A stretch of 64,000 bases of DNA from NCBI RefSeq assembly GCF_049199905.1, contig NZ_JBLZPK010000011.1, positions 124,001 through 188,000 of the forward strand, written 5' to 3'. The position numbers and the translations under genes are program-made. Under the pieces are notes generated by a model. The model did not search any database and was not told the origin of the DNA. It saw only the letters and a list, made by a program, of their open reading frames with translations. The DNA is from Shinella sp032095155. Lineage in GTDB: Bacteria > Pseudomonadota > Alphaproteobacteria > Rhizobiales > Rhizobiaceae. This document shows, one piece after another, positions 15,279 to 22,410 of this stretch; the stretch's first letter is position 1; each line of letters opens with the position of its first letter.

Positions 15279-16418
15279 ATGATTTCAATGGCTTACGATA
15301 TCGCGAAAATCAGCATATCCACCATGATGCGGCCGGCTTTCGACGCCGGCATCGCGCTCGCCCGTCTCGACGAGCGCATTGCGCGATCGCCGGTTGGTGC
15401 CGGCTTCCTCGAACGCATGCAATTCGCCGACGCCTGCGCCTCGCTGTGGATCGACGGCGAACTCGTCCACCTTGAAGATCTCGTTCTCCATGACGCCACC
15501 CGCGATATTCGCACGCCTAGCCACGAGCTGACAATCGCCCGAGACGTATTGCGCACCCGCCGGCGCATCGCCGCGCAGTCGGCTGACTGGGCCTTGTCCG
15601 CAGAGGGTATCCGGTCATTGCGACAGACGTCGGACACCAATTCGGTCGGCGCCGCGGCGTTGGAGCCGGCCAGCGGTGTTCGGCCTGCGGTCGCCATCGA
15701 TCTGGAAGGGGACGGGGAGGAGGGTGACGACGCCAAAGATCTGCCCGGCGTCGACTATGCCGCCATCGATGCGGTGCTGGCCCGATCGGAGGCCGCGATC
15801 GAAAACGCGACGCGGTCCGGCCGCGCCAGCGCGGTAGACAGAGACGCACTGGTCTATGATCTCGACTGGGACGAGGATGCCCGGCTCGACGAATGGCGAG
15901 GCGTGCTGCGCCAGGCCGAACACCTGCCGGCGGTGCTGCAGGCCATCATCACCCTCGATGCCTGGAACGAGCTTTCCGTCCTGCAGCATGCGCCCTGGCT
16001 CGGCCGGCTGTTCTCCGCCTCCATTTTGCGCCAGGCCGGCATCACCACGGGTGCGCATCTCGCGGCAATCAATCTCGGTCTTAAAACCATCCCCGTCGAT
16101 CGGCGCCGGCATCGCCATCGCGAAACGCGGCTGCTCGCCATCGCCCAGGGGTTGCTGGCAGCCGCTGAGATCGGCATGAAAGAACATGACCGGCTAGCAC
16201 TTGCCCGGCAGATGATGGAACGCAAGCTGGCGGGAAGACGAACGTCTTCGAAATTGCCGGAGCTGATCGAGCTCGTCATGGCAAAACCGCTCGTGTCGGC
16301 CGGGATGGTGGCCAAGACGCTCGAGGTGACGCCGCAGGCGGCGCGGCGGATCGTTTTGGAACTGGGCTTGCGCGAGATGACGGGGAGGGGGAGGTTTCGG
16401 GCATGGGGGATCTTTTGA
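15279..16418 (+). CDS. RHE_PE00001 family protein (DUF1612-type, HTH C-terminus)
   Basis: A 379-residue protein of the family named after a Rhizobium etli plasmid gene. The N-terminal part (RPAFDAGIALARLDERIARSPVGAGFLERMQFADACASLWIDGELVHLEDLVLHDA) closely matches the Fic-like/DUF1612 pattern of that family, and the C-terminus (MAKPLVSAGMVAKTLEVTPQAARRIVLELGLREMTGRGRFRAWGIF) is a winged-helix or HTH module. An acidic linker (DLEGDGEEGDDAKDLP) separates them. ATG 15291 is an alternative start four codons in. The family is restricted to rhizobial replicons; function unknown, possibly regulatory. Confidence 0.88.
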   Translation: MISMAYDIAKISISTMMRPAFDAGIALARLDERIARSPVGAGFLERMQFADACASLWIDGELVHLEDLVLHDATRDIRTPSHELTIARDVLRTRRRIAAQSADWALSAEGIRSLRQTSDTNSVGAAALEPASGVRPAVAIDLEGDGEEGDDAKDLPGVDYAAIDAVLARSEAAIENATRSGRASAVDRDALVYDLDWDEDARLDEWRGVLRQAEHLPAVLQAIITLDAWNELSVLQHAPWLGRLFSASILRQAGITTGAHLAAINLGLKTIPVDRRRHRHRETRLLAIAQGLLAAAEIGMKEHDRLALARQMMERKLAGRRTSSKLPELIELVMAKPLVSAGMVAKTLEVTPQAARRIVLELGLREMTGRGRFRAWGIF

Positions 16419-16490
16419 TGTGCGCCACGCTTGACTCTCTGTCGCTCCAAGGTTGAAACCAGTGTCCTCATGGATTTGGGAGGTAGTGTG

Positions 16491-16763
16491 ATGGAGTTTG
16501 ATCTGCCCGACGGACTTTATCCTTTTATAGATCAACGTCTCCCGCTTGCAGACCTCGCGATGATCGAAGTGCCGCCGGCCCTGGAGCACCTGTTGCGAAC
16601 TCAGGCTAAGGTGAATGGCGTCGATATACATCGAGGCGCTCCGATCGAGCTCAGATGTCAGTCGGCGGATTTTCCAGATGCTACCTTTCTCGTCTATTGG
16701 CCCTACGGAGAAGATCGGCTTCACATGCTGGCCCCGAAACAGTTCGGGGTTGGGCTGGCTTGA
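16491..16763 (+). CDS. Hypothetical protein
   Basis: A 90-residue protein (MEFDLPDGLYPFIDQRLPLADLAMIEVPPALEHLLRTQ...FLVYWPYGEDRLHMLAPKQFGVGLA). GGGAGG lies 7 bases upstream of ATG 16491, a better start than 16431. No family recognised. It lies between the backbone and the first gene of the defence island, 58 bases upstream of the TTG start of the kinase-like gene. Confidence 0.6.
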   Translation: MEFDLPDGLYPFIDQRLPLADLAMIEVPPALEHLLRTQAKVNGVDIHRGAPIELRCQSADFPDATFLVYWPYGEDRLHMLAPKQFGVGLA

Positions 16764-16821
16764 ATCTCTGCACGCGAGCTGCGGTAACCGATAGACAAGG
16801 TCATTCGACTGGGGATCTGAT

Positions 16822-18960
16822 TTGACGGACGAACGGATTTTACAACGCGCTTTCAGGCCACGAGCTCGACTGCTCCAGCTGCTCGGCGACCAGCTGATCG
16901 GATCGCCGAGACTGGCGCTCTTCGAACTTGTGAAGAATGCATACGATGCCGATGCGAGCGAGGTGACGATCACCTTTTCTAAGCTGGGGACGCCCGATGC
17001 TGCCATCTCGATCAGGGATGATGGCCAAGGCATGTCCCTGGACGTCATCGAGAACATCTGGCTTGTTCCAGGCGACGACCATCGCGAGCGGGAACGTGAG
17101 AGTGCCGTCAGATCTCCGAGGTTCAAACGTCTTCCGCTTGGTGAAAAAGGAGTTGGCCGTTTTGCGGTCCACAAGCTCGGCGATACGATTAGGCTCGTGA
17201 CCAGAGCCGAAGGAGAGCCCGAGTGCGTGGCGGAATTTGACTGGGACAGACTACTTCAGGAAACCTATCTGACCGATGCGGAGATCACTGTCCGCGAGCG
17301 GGCACCGCAAGTGTTCTCCTCAGGTACGGGTACACTGATCGAGGTCACGCGACTGAGAAGCGAAGACTGGACGAGGGGCACGATCCGCGACCTCTATCGT
17401 CAGGTTACGTCCATTGCCTCGCCGTTCGGAGATCGGGGTGGCAATTTCGAGGTCAAGCTCGAGGTGCCGGAACATCCCGAGTGGCTTGCAACACTCCCTG
17501 GACTTCGCCAGCTGCTCGATATGGCCCCGTACCGCTTCGAGTTCGACTTCGACGGCTCGCGCCTTCATTATCGTTACGAGTTCGTCGGCATCCCCGGGGT
17601 TAAGCTGGAACGACGCATCTCGGAGCGAGAGGAATTCCACTTTCAGATCCCGCCTGCGGACGAGCCGGACGACCTTGACCCGATCGATGAACCGAGACCT
17701 AAACGCCGGGCCCGCATGACCGCCGATTCTTTGACGCTCGAAGGCATTGGCAGGATCTCCGGAAAGTTCCACATCTTCGACCGCGACAAGAAGGTTCTGC
17801 CGAACTACGGCGATACCCGCTTTCTCGAGCGATTCTTGAATCAGAATGGCGGTGTGCGTGTCTATCGCGATGGTGTGCGCGTGTACAACTATGGTGAACC
17901 CAGTGACGACTGGCTTGGCCTCGATCTGCGTCGCGTCAACGAGCCGACCAAACGCCTCAGTCGGAACATAACGATCGGTGTTGTCGATCTCGGCCTAGCG
18001 GAAAGCCAGGGATTGCAGGAAAAGACGAACCGCGAGGGTTTTGTCGAGACGGCTGCTTACGAGCGCCTGCGCCGCGTCGTTCTTGGCGCACTCTGGATAC
18101 TGCAGGTCGAGCGCAACCTCGACAAGGAGCGGATCCGTGAAGTGACAGGGGGCACAAGCGACGTACCACAGGGACTGGCAGGCCCTCTGACCGAACTTCG
18201 CCGTCTTGCACGCGAGAACAGCGTCGGTGACGTTCTTGAGCCGACCATCCGCAGGATCGAGGAAGACTACCAGACCCTGCGAGAAAACTTCGCACGCTCC
18301 GGCGTATCGCACGCAGGTCTTGCTGTCATCTTCCACGAGGTCGAGCGTGGTGTGAGAGTTCTGACAGGTTCGATCAATGACCCCAGCATGACGATCGAAA
18401 GCCTTCGCGATCAAGCGGGTCAGCTGCAGGGGGTGTTGGAGACCTCCTCGCAGCTGCTTAGAAACACGACGACGAAACCGGGGTCTCTGAGAGACATGGT
18501 CCGCACGGCACGCGATCTGAGCCTCCTGCGCTTTCGACTGCATGGCATCAAGCTCGAATGCCCTGCCCTCGAGGACCACGGCCCCGACGCAACCGCAACC
18601 TTTGCCTCGGGTCTTGTCCTGGGCGCCCTGACCAACCTGATCGACAATGCGGTGCACTGGGTCAAGGTGCGTCATCCCGAACCAGGCGAACGCAGGATCT
18701 ACGTCAATGTGATCCCCGACTATGAGGGTGGACCGGCGATTGTGGTGGCCGACAATGGTACCGGTTTCCTTGATGATCCTGCAACGATGGTCAGCCCGTT
18801 CTTTACCCGGCGACCGGGGGGCAGCGGTCTTGGGTTGTATTTTGCAAATCTGGTGATGGATCTGAACGAAGGCAGACTTGTATTTCCGACCATGGATCAG
18901 GCAGAGGTGCCTGATGGCTATGACGGGGCAGTTGCGGCGCTCGTGTTCGGGAGAGTTTGA
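16822..18960 (+). CDS. Histidine-kinase-like protein with an N-terminal MutL/Hsp90-type ATPase domain
   Basis: A 712-residue cytosolic protein with two GHKL ATP-binding modules. N-terminal: ELVKNAYDADASEV (about 35-48), IRDDGQGM (64-71) and GEKGVGRFAVHKLGD (107-121), the Hsp90/MutL pattern. C-terminal: an H-box-like FHEVERGVRVL (candidate phospho-acceptor H505), N-box NLIDNAVHW (about 607-615), DNGTGF, then FFTRRPGGSGLGLYFA, as in sensor kinases. No membrane segment or PAS domain is seen, so the N-terminal ATPase replaces the usual sensor. The start is TTG with GGGGA 7 bases upstream. The next gene, a receiver-like protein, follows in the same frame after one TGA. A defence role is inferred from context. 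Confidence 0.85.
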   Translation: MTDERILQRAFRPRARLLQLLGDQLIGSPRLALFELVKNAYDADASEVTITFSKLGTPDAAISIRDDGQGMSLDVIENIWLVPGDDHRERERESAVRSPRFKRLPLGEKGVGRFAVHKLGDTIRLVTRAEGEPECVAEFDWDRLLQETYLTDAEITVRERAPQVFSSGTGTLIEVTRLRSEDWTRGTIRDLYRQVTSIASPFGDRGGNFEVKLEVPEHPEWLATLPGLRQLLDMAPYRFEFDFDGSRLHYRYEFVGIPGVKLERRISEREEFHFQIPPADEPDDLDPIDEPRPKRRARMTADSLTLEGIGRISGKFHIFDRDKKVLPNYGDTRFLERFLNQNGGVRVYRDGVRVYNYGEPSDDWLGLDLRRVNEPTKRLSRNITIGVVDLGLAESQGLQEKTNREGFVETAAYERLRRVVLGALWILQVERNLDKERIREVTGGTSDVPQGLAGPLTELRRLARENSVGDVLEPTIRRIEEDYQTLRENFARSGVSHAGLAVIFHEVERGVRVLTGSINDPSMTIESLRDQAGQLQGVLETSSQLLRNTTTKPGSLRDMVRTARDLSLLRFRLHGIKLECPALEDHGPDATATFASGLVLGALTNLIDNAVHWVKVRHPEPGERRIYVNVIPDYEGGPAIVVADNGTGFLDDPATMVSPFFTRRPGGSGLGLYFANLVMDLNEGRLVFPTMDQAEVPDGYDGAVAALVFGRV

Positions 18961-20262
18961 TTGTTTACCCCTGCACGCTACATCGTCCTTGACGACGAGG
19001 TTACGGAGCTCGCAACTCTTGTTGACGCTCTTCATGTTCTGGGCGCGCCCTGCGTCGGAATCCGCTTCGATCCACTGGATCTCCCGAAACCTGAGCACTT
19101 CACGGGTCTGCGTGTGCTTTTCAGTGACCTGCACCTCGTGAAGGCTCAGCCAGCCGGCGTGCAGCACTACAACACTCTCGCGAGCCTTCTCGATCGTTGT
19201 GTCCCGGAAAGTCACGGCCCCTATCTGCTTGTCCTCTGGACATCGCATGAGCATGAAAGGGCGGCACTTGCAGACCGCTTGGAAGAGATACTGCCGGCCC
19301 CCAAGAGGCCGATCGCTGTGCTTGCACTCGACAAGGTTCAGTTTCGACACGGCGCAACATGGGACGCTGCGGGACTGCGTGAGGCAATCGGGGCACGGAT
19401 TGCCTCCATGCCTCAGCTCCAGGCACTTCTGAACTGGGAACGTGATGTTCTTGCGGCGGCAAACGAGACACTTGCGATCATCGGCGGCCTCGTGCCTGAT
19501 GATCAGCGGACAATCGCTCAATTTCCCGGCGCGCTTGACAGGGTCCTCAGTCTTGTCGCCATCGCCTCGGCGGGGAGCTCCAATGCGCAAAATGATCGAA
19601 AAGGGGCAGTGACCGCTGCCTTGGCACCGTTGCTTTCCGATCGGATATCAAATCGGCCCCAGGATGCCGATGCGAACGCCCTGTGGGAGCAGGCGGTGAC
19701 CTTCCCTCAGGGACCGGAACTTCAGCCTGCCCAGAAGGCGCGAATGAACAGGATGCTCCATCTCGCCGTGTCGCAGGCGGAACCCGTCAGTCGGCTCGAC
19801 TGGGGTGCGATCATTCCCCTTGGCGACGCGCAGCTGAACGATGTTGCCATGAATGCGAGGTTTGGCGTCACGGCGGACCTCCTCCGTGATCGGGAATTCA
19901 AGCTGAGACATGAACGTAGGACGGAGGGACAACTGGTTGTGGTTCGTGCCGGTGCTGCATGCGACCAGGCCCAGAGTCAGAGTGGACCCATTCCATTGCT
20001 TCTCGGTCTTCTGGCTCCGAGCACGGCGCTTTCCCAGAACAAGCGCTCGCCGGCGATCCACGTCTGCGACGAGAAGTTCGAACTCGACGGATATCAGGAG
20101 CCGGTCAGTCTTCTGATCCACGCGCGTTTCAGCACGACAACCGTGGCGCAGGAGCTTCAGACCTGGCCGGCGGCCACGCTTCGGCTGCGCGAACAGCTGC
20201 TGGCAACGATCCTTGTTCACGTCGCATCGCATGCGATGCGACCGGGGACACTTCGCTTCTAG
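18961..20262 (+). CDS. Receiver-domain-like protein, partner of the kinase-like gene
   Basis: A 433-residue protein. Residues 1-130 fit a response-regulator receiver fold: acidic pair D11-D12 in YIVLDDE, phospho-acceptor candidate D56 in VLFSDLHL, T94/S95 in LLVLWTSH, and K125 in VLALDKVQ. The remaining 300 residues (LNWERDVLAAANETLAIIGGLVP... ARMNRMLHLAVSQAEPVSRLDWGAIIPL...) match nothing I know and carry no HTH, so this is probably an effector rather than a transcription factor. The TTG start directly abuts the upstream TGA in the same frame; GGGAG sits 7 bases before the TTG, supporting reinitiation. The 3' end is three bases from the convergent AbiEii stop. Confidence 0.75.
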   Translation: MFTPARYIVLDDEVTELATLVDALHVLGAPCVGIRFDPLDLPKPEHFTGLRVLFSDLHLVKAQPAGVQHYNTLASLLDRCVPESHGPYLLVLWTSHEHERAALADRLEEILPAPKRPIAVLALDKVQFRHGATWDAAGLREAIGARIASMPQLQALLNWERDVLAAANETLAIIGGLVPDDQRTIAQFPGALDRVLSLVAIASAGSSNAQNDRKGAVTAALAPLLSDRISNRPQDADANALWEQAVTFPQGPELQPAQKARMNRMLHLAVSQAEPVSRLDWGAIIPLGDAQLNDVAMNARFGVTADLLRDREFKLRHERRTEGQLVVVRAGAACDQAQSQSGPIPLLLGLLAPSTALSQNKRSPAIHVCDEKFELDGYQEPVSLLIHARFSTTTVAQELQTWPAATLRLREQLLATILVHVASHAMRPGTLRF

Positions 20263-20265
20263 CAA

Positions 20266-21147
20266 TCAGGGCTCTTTGCCGGAGCCCGATTCAGCAAGGA
20301 GGCGGGCGCAGCATGGGCCGACCAAGGCCCAGATCGCGTCCGTGACTTCGCCAAGCGCCAGGTCCGGGACCTGGATCGACCGGGCATAGTTTCGCCACTG
20401 CGTCTGCTTGCCGGCGTCCTCGAAGAAAATACTGGACAGACCAAGCGGTCGCGATGACGGGATCGGCGTTCGTCTGCGCTCGAACGTTGCCCTGATCGCT
20501 GCATCAAGCTCCCTATCCGGGATGCTGACGACCTGGGGGATCGCCCAGATGTCGAAATAGTCCTTCAACCGGCCGTTGATGACGCCGAGCTGAACCATTG
20601 CCTGGAATTTCTCGGCAATGACGACGGCTGGAGGATAGCTGCGGATGCGCGGAGATTCCATGCCGAGCAGGGACGGATAGGAGGTCATCTCGGGTCCCGT
20701 CAGAGCATCGCCGAACCCGATGTCGATCGTAACCGGTATTCGTGTGCGCTCCAGCAGGGCCACCGTGCGAAGCCGCACCCCGTTGTATTCCATCTCCTCC
20801 CGGATGACCTCCGCCTGCAGCCCGCCGACATCGAACATTAGCCCGTCATCGTATTGAGCTGCCATGATGTCTGCGAAGATCGATTTCAGCGTCTCTCCGT
20901 CTGCTTGACCGTATCCAAGGAAATCGACGTCGCGGGTTTCGCGGTTGTCTCCCTCCAGCCAGAGTGTGACGAGCATGCCACCCTTGAGGATGAAACGATC
21001 GGCCTTGTCGGATGCCGACAGCCGAAAGAGCAGTCGCTCGAGGGCATATCGAACCATGACAATTTCAAAGACACGCCCTTCACGGCGGGCAAGGTTGCTG
21101 AGCTGCTGCTTTATTGAAGCCGCCCTGTTTCTGATTTCCCTAGCCAT
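20266..21147 (-). CDS. abiEii: AbiEii-type nucleotidyltransferase toxin
   Basis: A 293-residue toxin of the type IV toxin-antitoxin AbiE system (DUF1814/AbiEii family), a nucleotidyltransferase-fold protein whose action halts growth in phage-infected cells. Conserved patterns: RYALERLLFRLSASDKADRFILKGGMLVTLW (GG motif) and RETRDVDFLGYG (the D-x-D metal motif), then VTIDIGFGDALTG and VVIAEKFQAMVQLGVINGRLKDYFDIW. The gene overlaps AbiEi by 8 bases, as is typical. It converges with the receiver-like gene. Confidence 0.92.
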   Translation of the reverse strand: MAREIRNRAASIKQQLSNLARREGRVFEIVMVRYALERLLFRLSASDKADRFILKGGMLVTLWLEGDNRETRDVDFLGYGQADGETLKSIFADIMAAQYDDGLMFDVGGLQAEVIREEMEYNGVRLRTVALLERTRIPVTIDIGFGDALTGPEMTSYPSLLGMESPRIRSYPPAVVIAEKFQAMVQLGVINGRLKDYFDIWAIPQVVSIPDRELDAAIRATFERRRTPIPSSRPLGLSSIFFEDAGKQTQWRNYARSIQVPDLALGEVTDAIWALVGPCCARLLAESGSGKEP

Positions 21148-21754
21148 TCGAGGTCAAAGCCTCCAGATAGGGTTTCATCTTCCTCCAGGCGCCATTCGCC
21201 ATGGCGGTCTCGGTTATCGCCGCCGGGCTCGCCTTTCGCTTCTGGAGTGCCGCCCGGAGTGCCTCTATCGCGACCGCTCGGTCGACCACCTTGCTTCTGA
21301 ATACGTCTGCAAGTGTCTTGGTCACTGAGAATATGGGGACCGATACACCGGAAATCCGGTGGTGTTCGATGCCGGTGGTCATGTAGCTGTCTCGGAATTC
21401 AATGATCCTGATAAGTGAATTGGCAGGAGCGACAGCCCAATCCTTTTGACTTACGGCCACCCATATCTCGCGAGGGATCTGGTCCGTCAGATCGTGAAAT
21501 GCCAATGCTGATACCAGTGCAACCACACCTCTGGGTGCAAGCTTGGCTGCCTCCGCCAAGGCCTGAGACGAGTCCATATCACCGACGACATGCTGATACA
21601 GGCCTCGGGATATCCGGATCAGTTCCCCGGATTCGACAGCTCTGGATATCGTCGAGGGGGTTATTCCAGCGGCGCGCAATTCGTATGCCCGGGCAATGGG
21701 GTGTAAGGCAAGGAAGGCGAGCAGACGCTCACGCTGAGATGTCTCCGGAGTCAT
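21140..21754 (-). CDS. abiEi: AbiEi-type antitoxin/transcriptional repressor
   Basis: A 204-residue antitoxin of the AbiE system. The N-terminal winged HTH (RLLAFLALHPIARAYELRAAGITPSTISRAVESGELIRISRGLY) binds the operon's own promoter, and the C-terminal domain (LPAP-type region ... VPIFSVTKTLADVFRSKVVDRAVAIEALRAAL) antagonises the toxin. The ATG at 21754 has almost no leader or ribosome site and lies beside a large inverted repeat (21759-21805), so the message may be short-leadered and tightly autoregulated. Confidence 0.92.
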   Translation of the reverse strand: MTPETSQRERLLAFLALHPIARAYELRAAGITPSTISRAVESGELIRISRGLYQHVVGDMDSSQALAEAAKLAPRGVVALVSALAFHDLTDQIPREIWVAVSQKDWAVAPANSLIRIIEFRDSYMTTGIEHHRISGVSVPIFSVTKTLADVFRSKVVDRAVAIEALRAALQKRKASPAAITETAMANGAWRKMKPYLEALTSNG

Positions 21755-21758
21755 TTTT

Positions 21759-21859
21759 GGTACAGATCCTGGGTGTAACGTAATTTTCTACCCAGGTTCT
21801 GTACCATATGCCATGATACATATCCTGGGTAAAATTTCATTTTGTACCCAGGATATGTA
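21759..21859. promoter_or_regulatory. Tandem inverted-repeat operator of the abiE operon
   Basis: Two large inverted repeats. IR1: GGTACAGATCCTGGGT (21759-21774) with ACCCAGGTTCTGTACC (21790-21805), 15 of 16 positions paired apart from the central change. IR2: TACATATCCTGGGTA (21817-21831) with TACCCAGGATATGTA (21845-21859), perfect 15 bp. All four half-sites share TACAKAWCCTGGGT. Characterised AbiEi antitoxins bind two inverted repeats in their promoter and repress cooperatively, so this is the expected operator. IR2 runs into the 3' end of the vsr-like gene. Confidence 0.85.
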
Positions 21860-22334
21860 CCAGCTTCTCCTGATCCGTCGAGCGTGGCCGCACCAGAGCG
21901 CTCTCGAAATTTTCAGTTCCCTCCTTGATCCAGCAGGTGACCTCTTCCAGCGTCAGCGAGAGCCACGGGGAGCGTAGGCCGCATTCCCAGACGGTACCCA
22001 CCCGCCAGCCGGATACGTTCAGCGCATTACGAACCTCCAGGTCGCGGATTATGTTGCGTGCAAACTTCGCGGCCCAGAACTCGGGGTTGGACGCTGGGGT
22101 AGTGCACCAATGGCAGCCCTCGTGCCGATGCCAGAAGCAGCCGTGGACAAACACAGCTGCCTTTCGCGACTTGAACAGAAGGTCAGGCCGACCTGTCACA
22201 TCTGGATCGTGGAGGCGAAATCGAAGGCCGACCGCATGAAGATGACGTCTAAGTGTAAGCTCTGGCTTCGTATTCTTGCCGCGGATGCCAGACATCATCT
22301 GCGACCGTTTTTCCGGACTCACCACGTCGATCAT
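21837..22334 (-). CDS. vsr: Very-short-patch-repair-type endonuclease (Vsr)
   Basis: A 165-residue Vsr-family DNA mismatch endonuclease, which nicks beside T-G mismatches created by deamination of 5-methylcytosine. Typical patterns: SPEKRSQMMSGIRGKNTKPELTLRRHLHAVGLRFRLHD, TGRPDLLFKSRKAAVFVHGCFWHRHEGCHW (catalytic Asp and Zn-binding His/Cys), then NVSGWRVGTVWECGLR. The start at ATG 22334 matches the family; upstream codons to 22487 do not. It is divergent from the cytosine methyltransferase gene with a 76-base spacer, the classic pairing in restriction-modification systems. Confidence 0.95.
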   Translation of the reverse strand: MIDVVSPEKRSQMMSGIRGKNTKPELTLRRHLHAVGLRFRLHDPDVTGRPDLLFKSRKAAVFVHGCFWHRHEGCHWCTTPASNPEFWAAKFARNIIRDLEVRNALNVSGWRVGTVWECGLRSPWLSLTLEEVTCWIKEGTENFESALVRPRSTDQEKLVHILGTK

Positions 22335-22410
22335 GACGTTTTGCCTGTCATTTCCACACGAAGATGATATGCATTGCGAATACTGTCTACAACTGAGAAG
22401 TGCGTGATTC

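Larger units (their letters stand above)
4122..16389 (+). repeat. Strand-biased GGGNAGGG octamers (KOPS/AIMS-like)
   Basis: Eleven copies of GGGNAGGG were found by eye on the plus strand, starting at 4122, 4127, 4916, 6136, 8418, 10416, 12295, 12578, 14359, 14614 and 16382. No complementary CCCTNCCC was seen in the same interval. The copies fall in coding and non-coding DNA and in genes of both directions. GGGNAGGG is the FtsK-orienting polar sequence of enterobacteria, and similar skewed octamers are known as architecture-imparting sequences in other bacteria. All copies point away from the putative origin in repC. Confidence 0.6.

Noticed and set aside
17995..19590. Long minus-strand open frame of 531 residues across the kinase and receiver genes
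   Set aside because: It runs opposite two genes with strong motif support and reads as low-complexity Arg/Cys-rich sequence with no family pattern; a shadow frame in GC-rich DNA.
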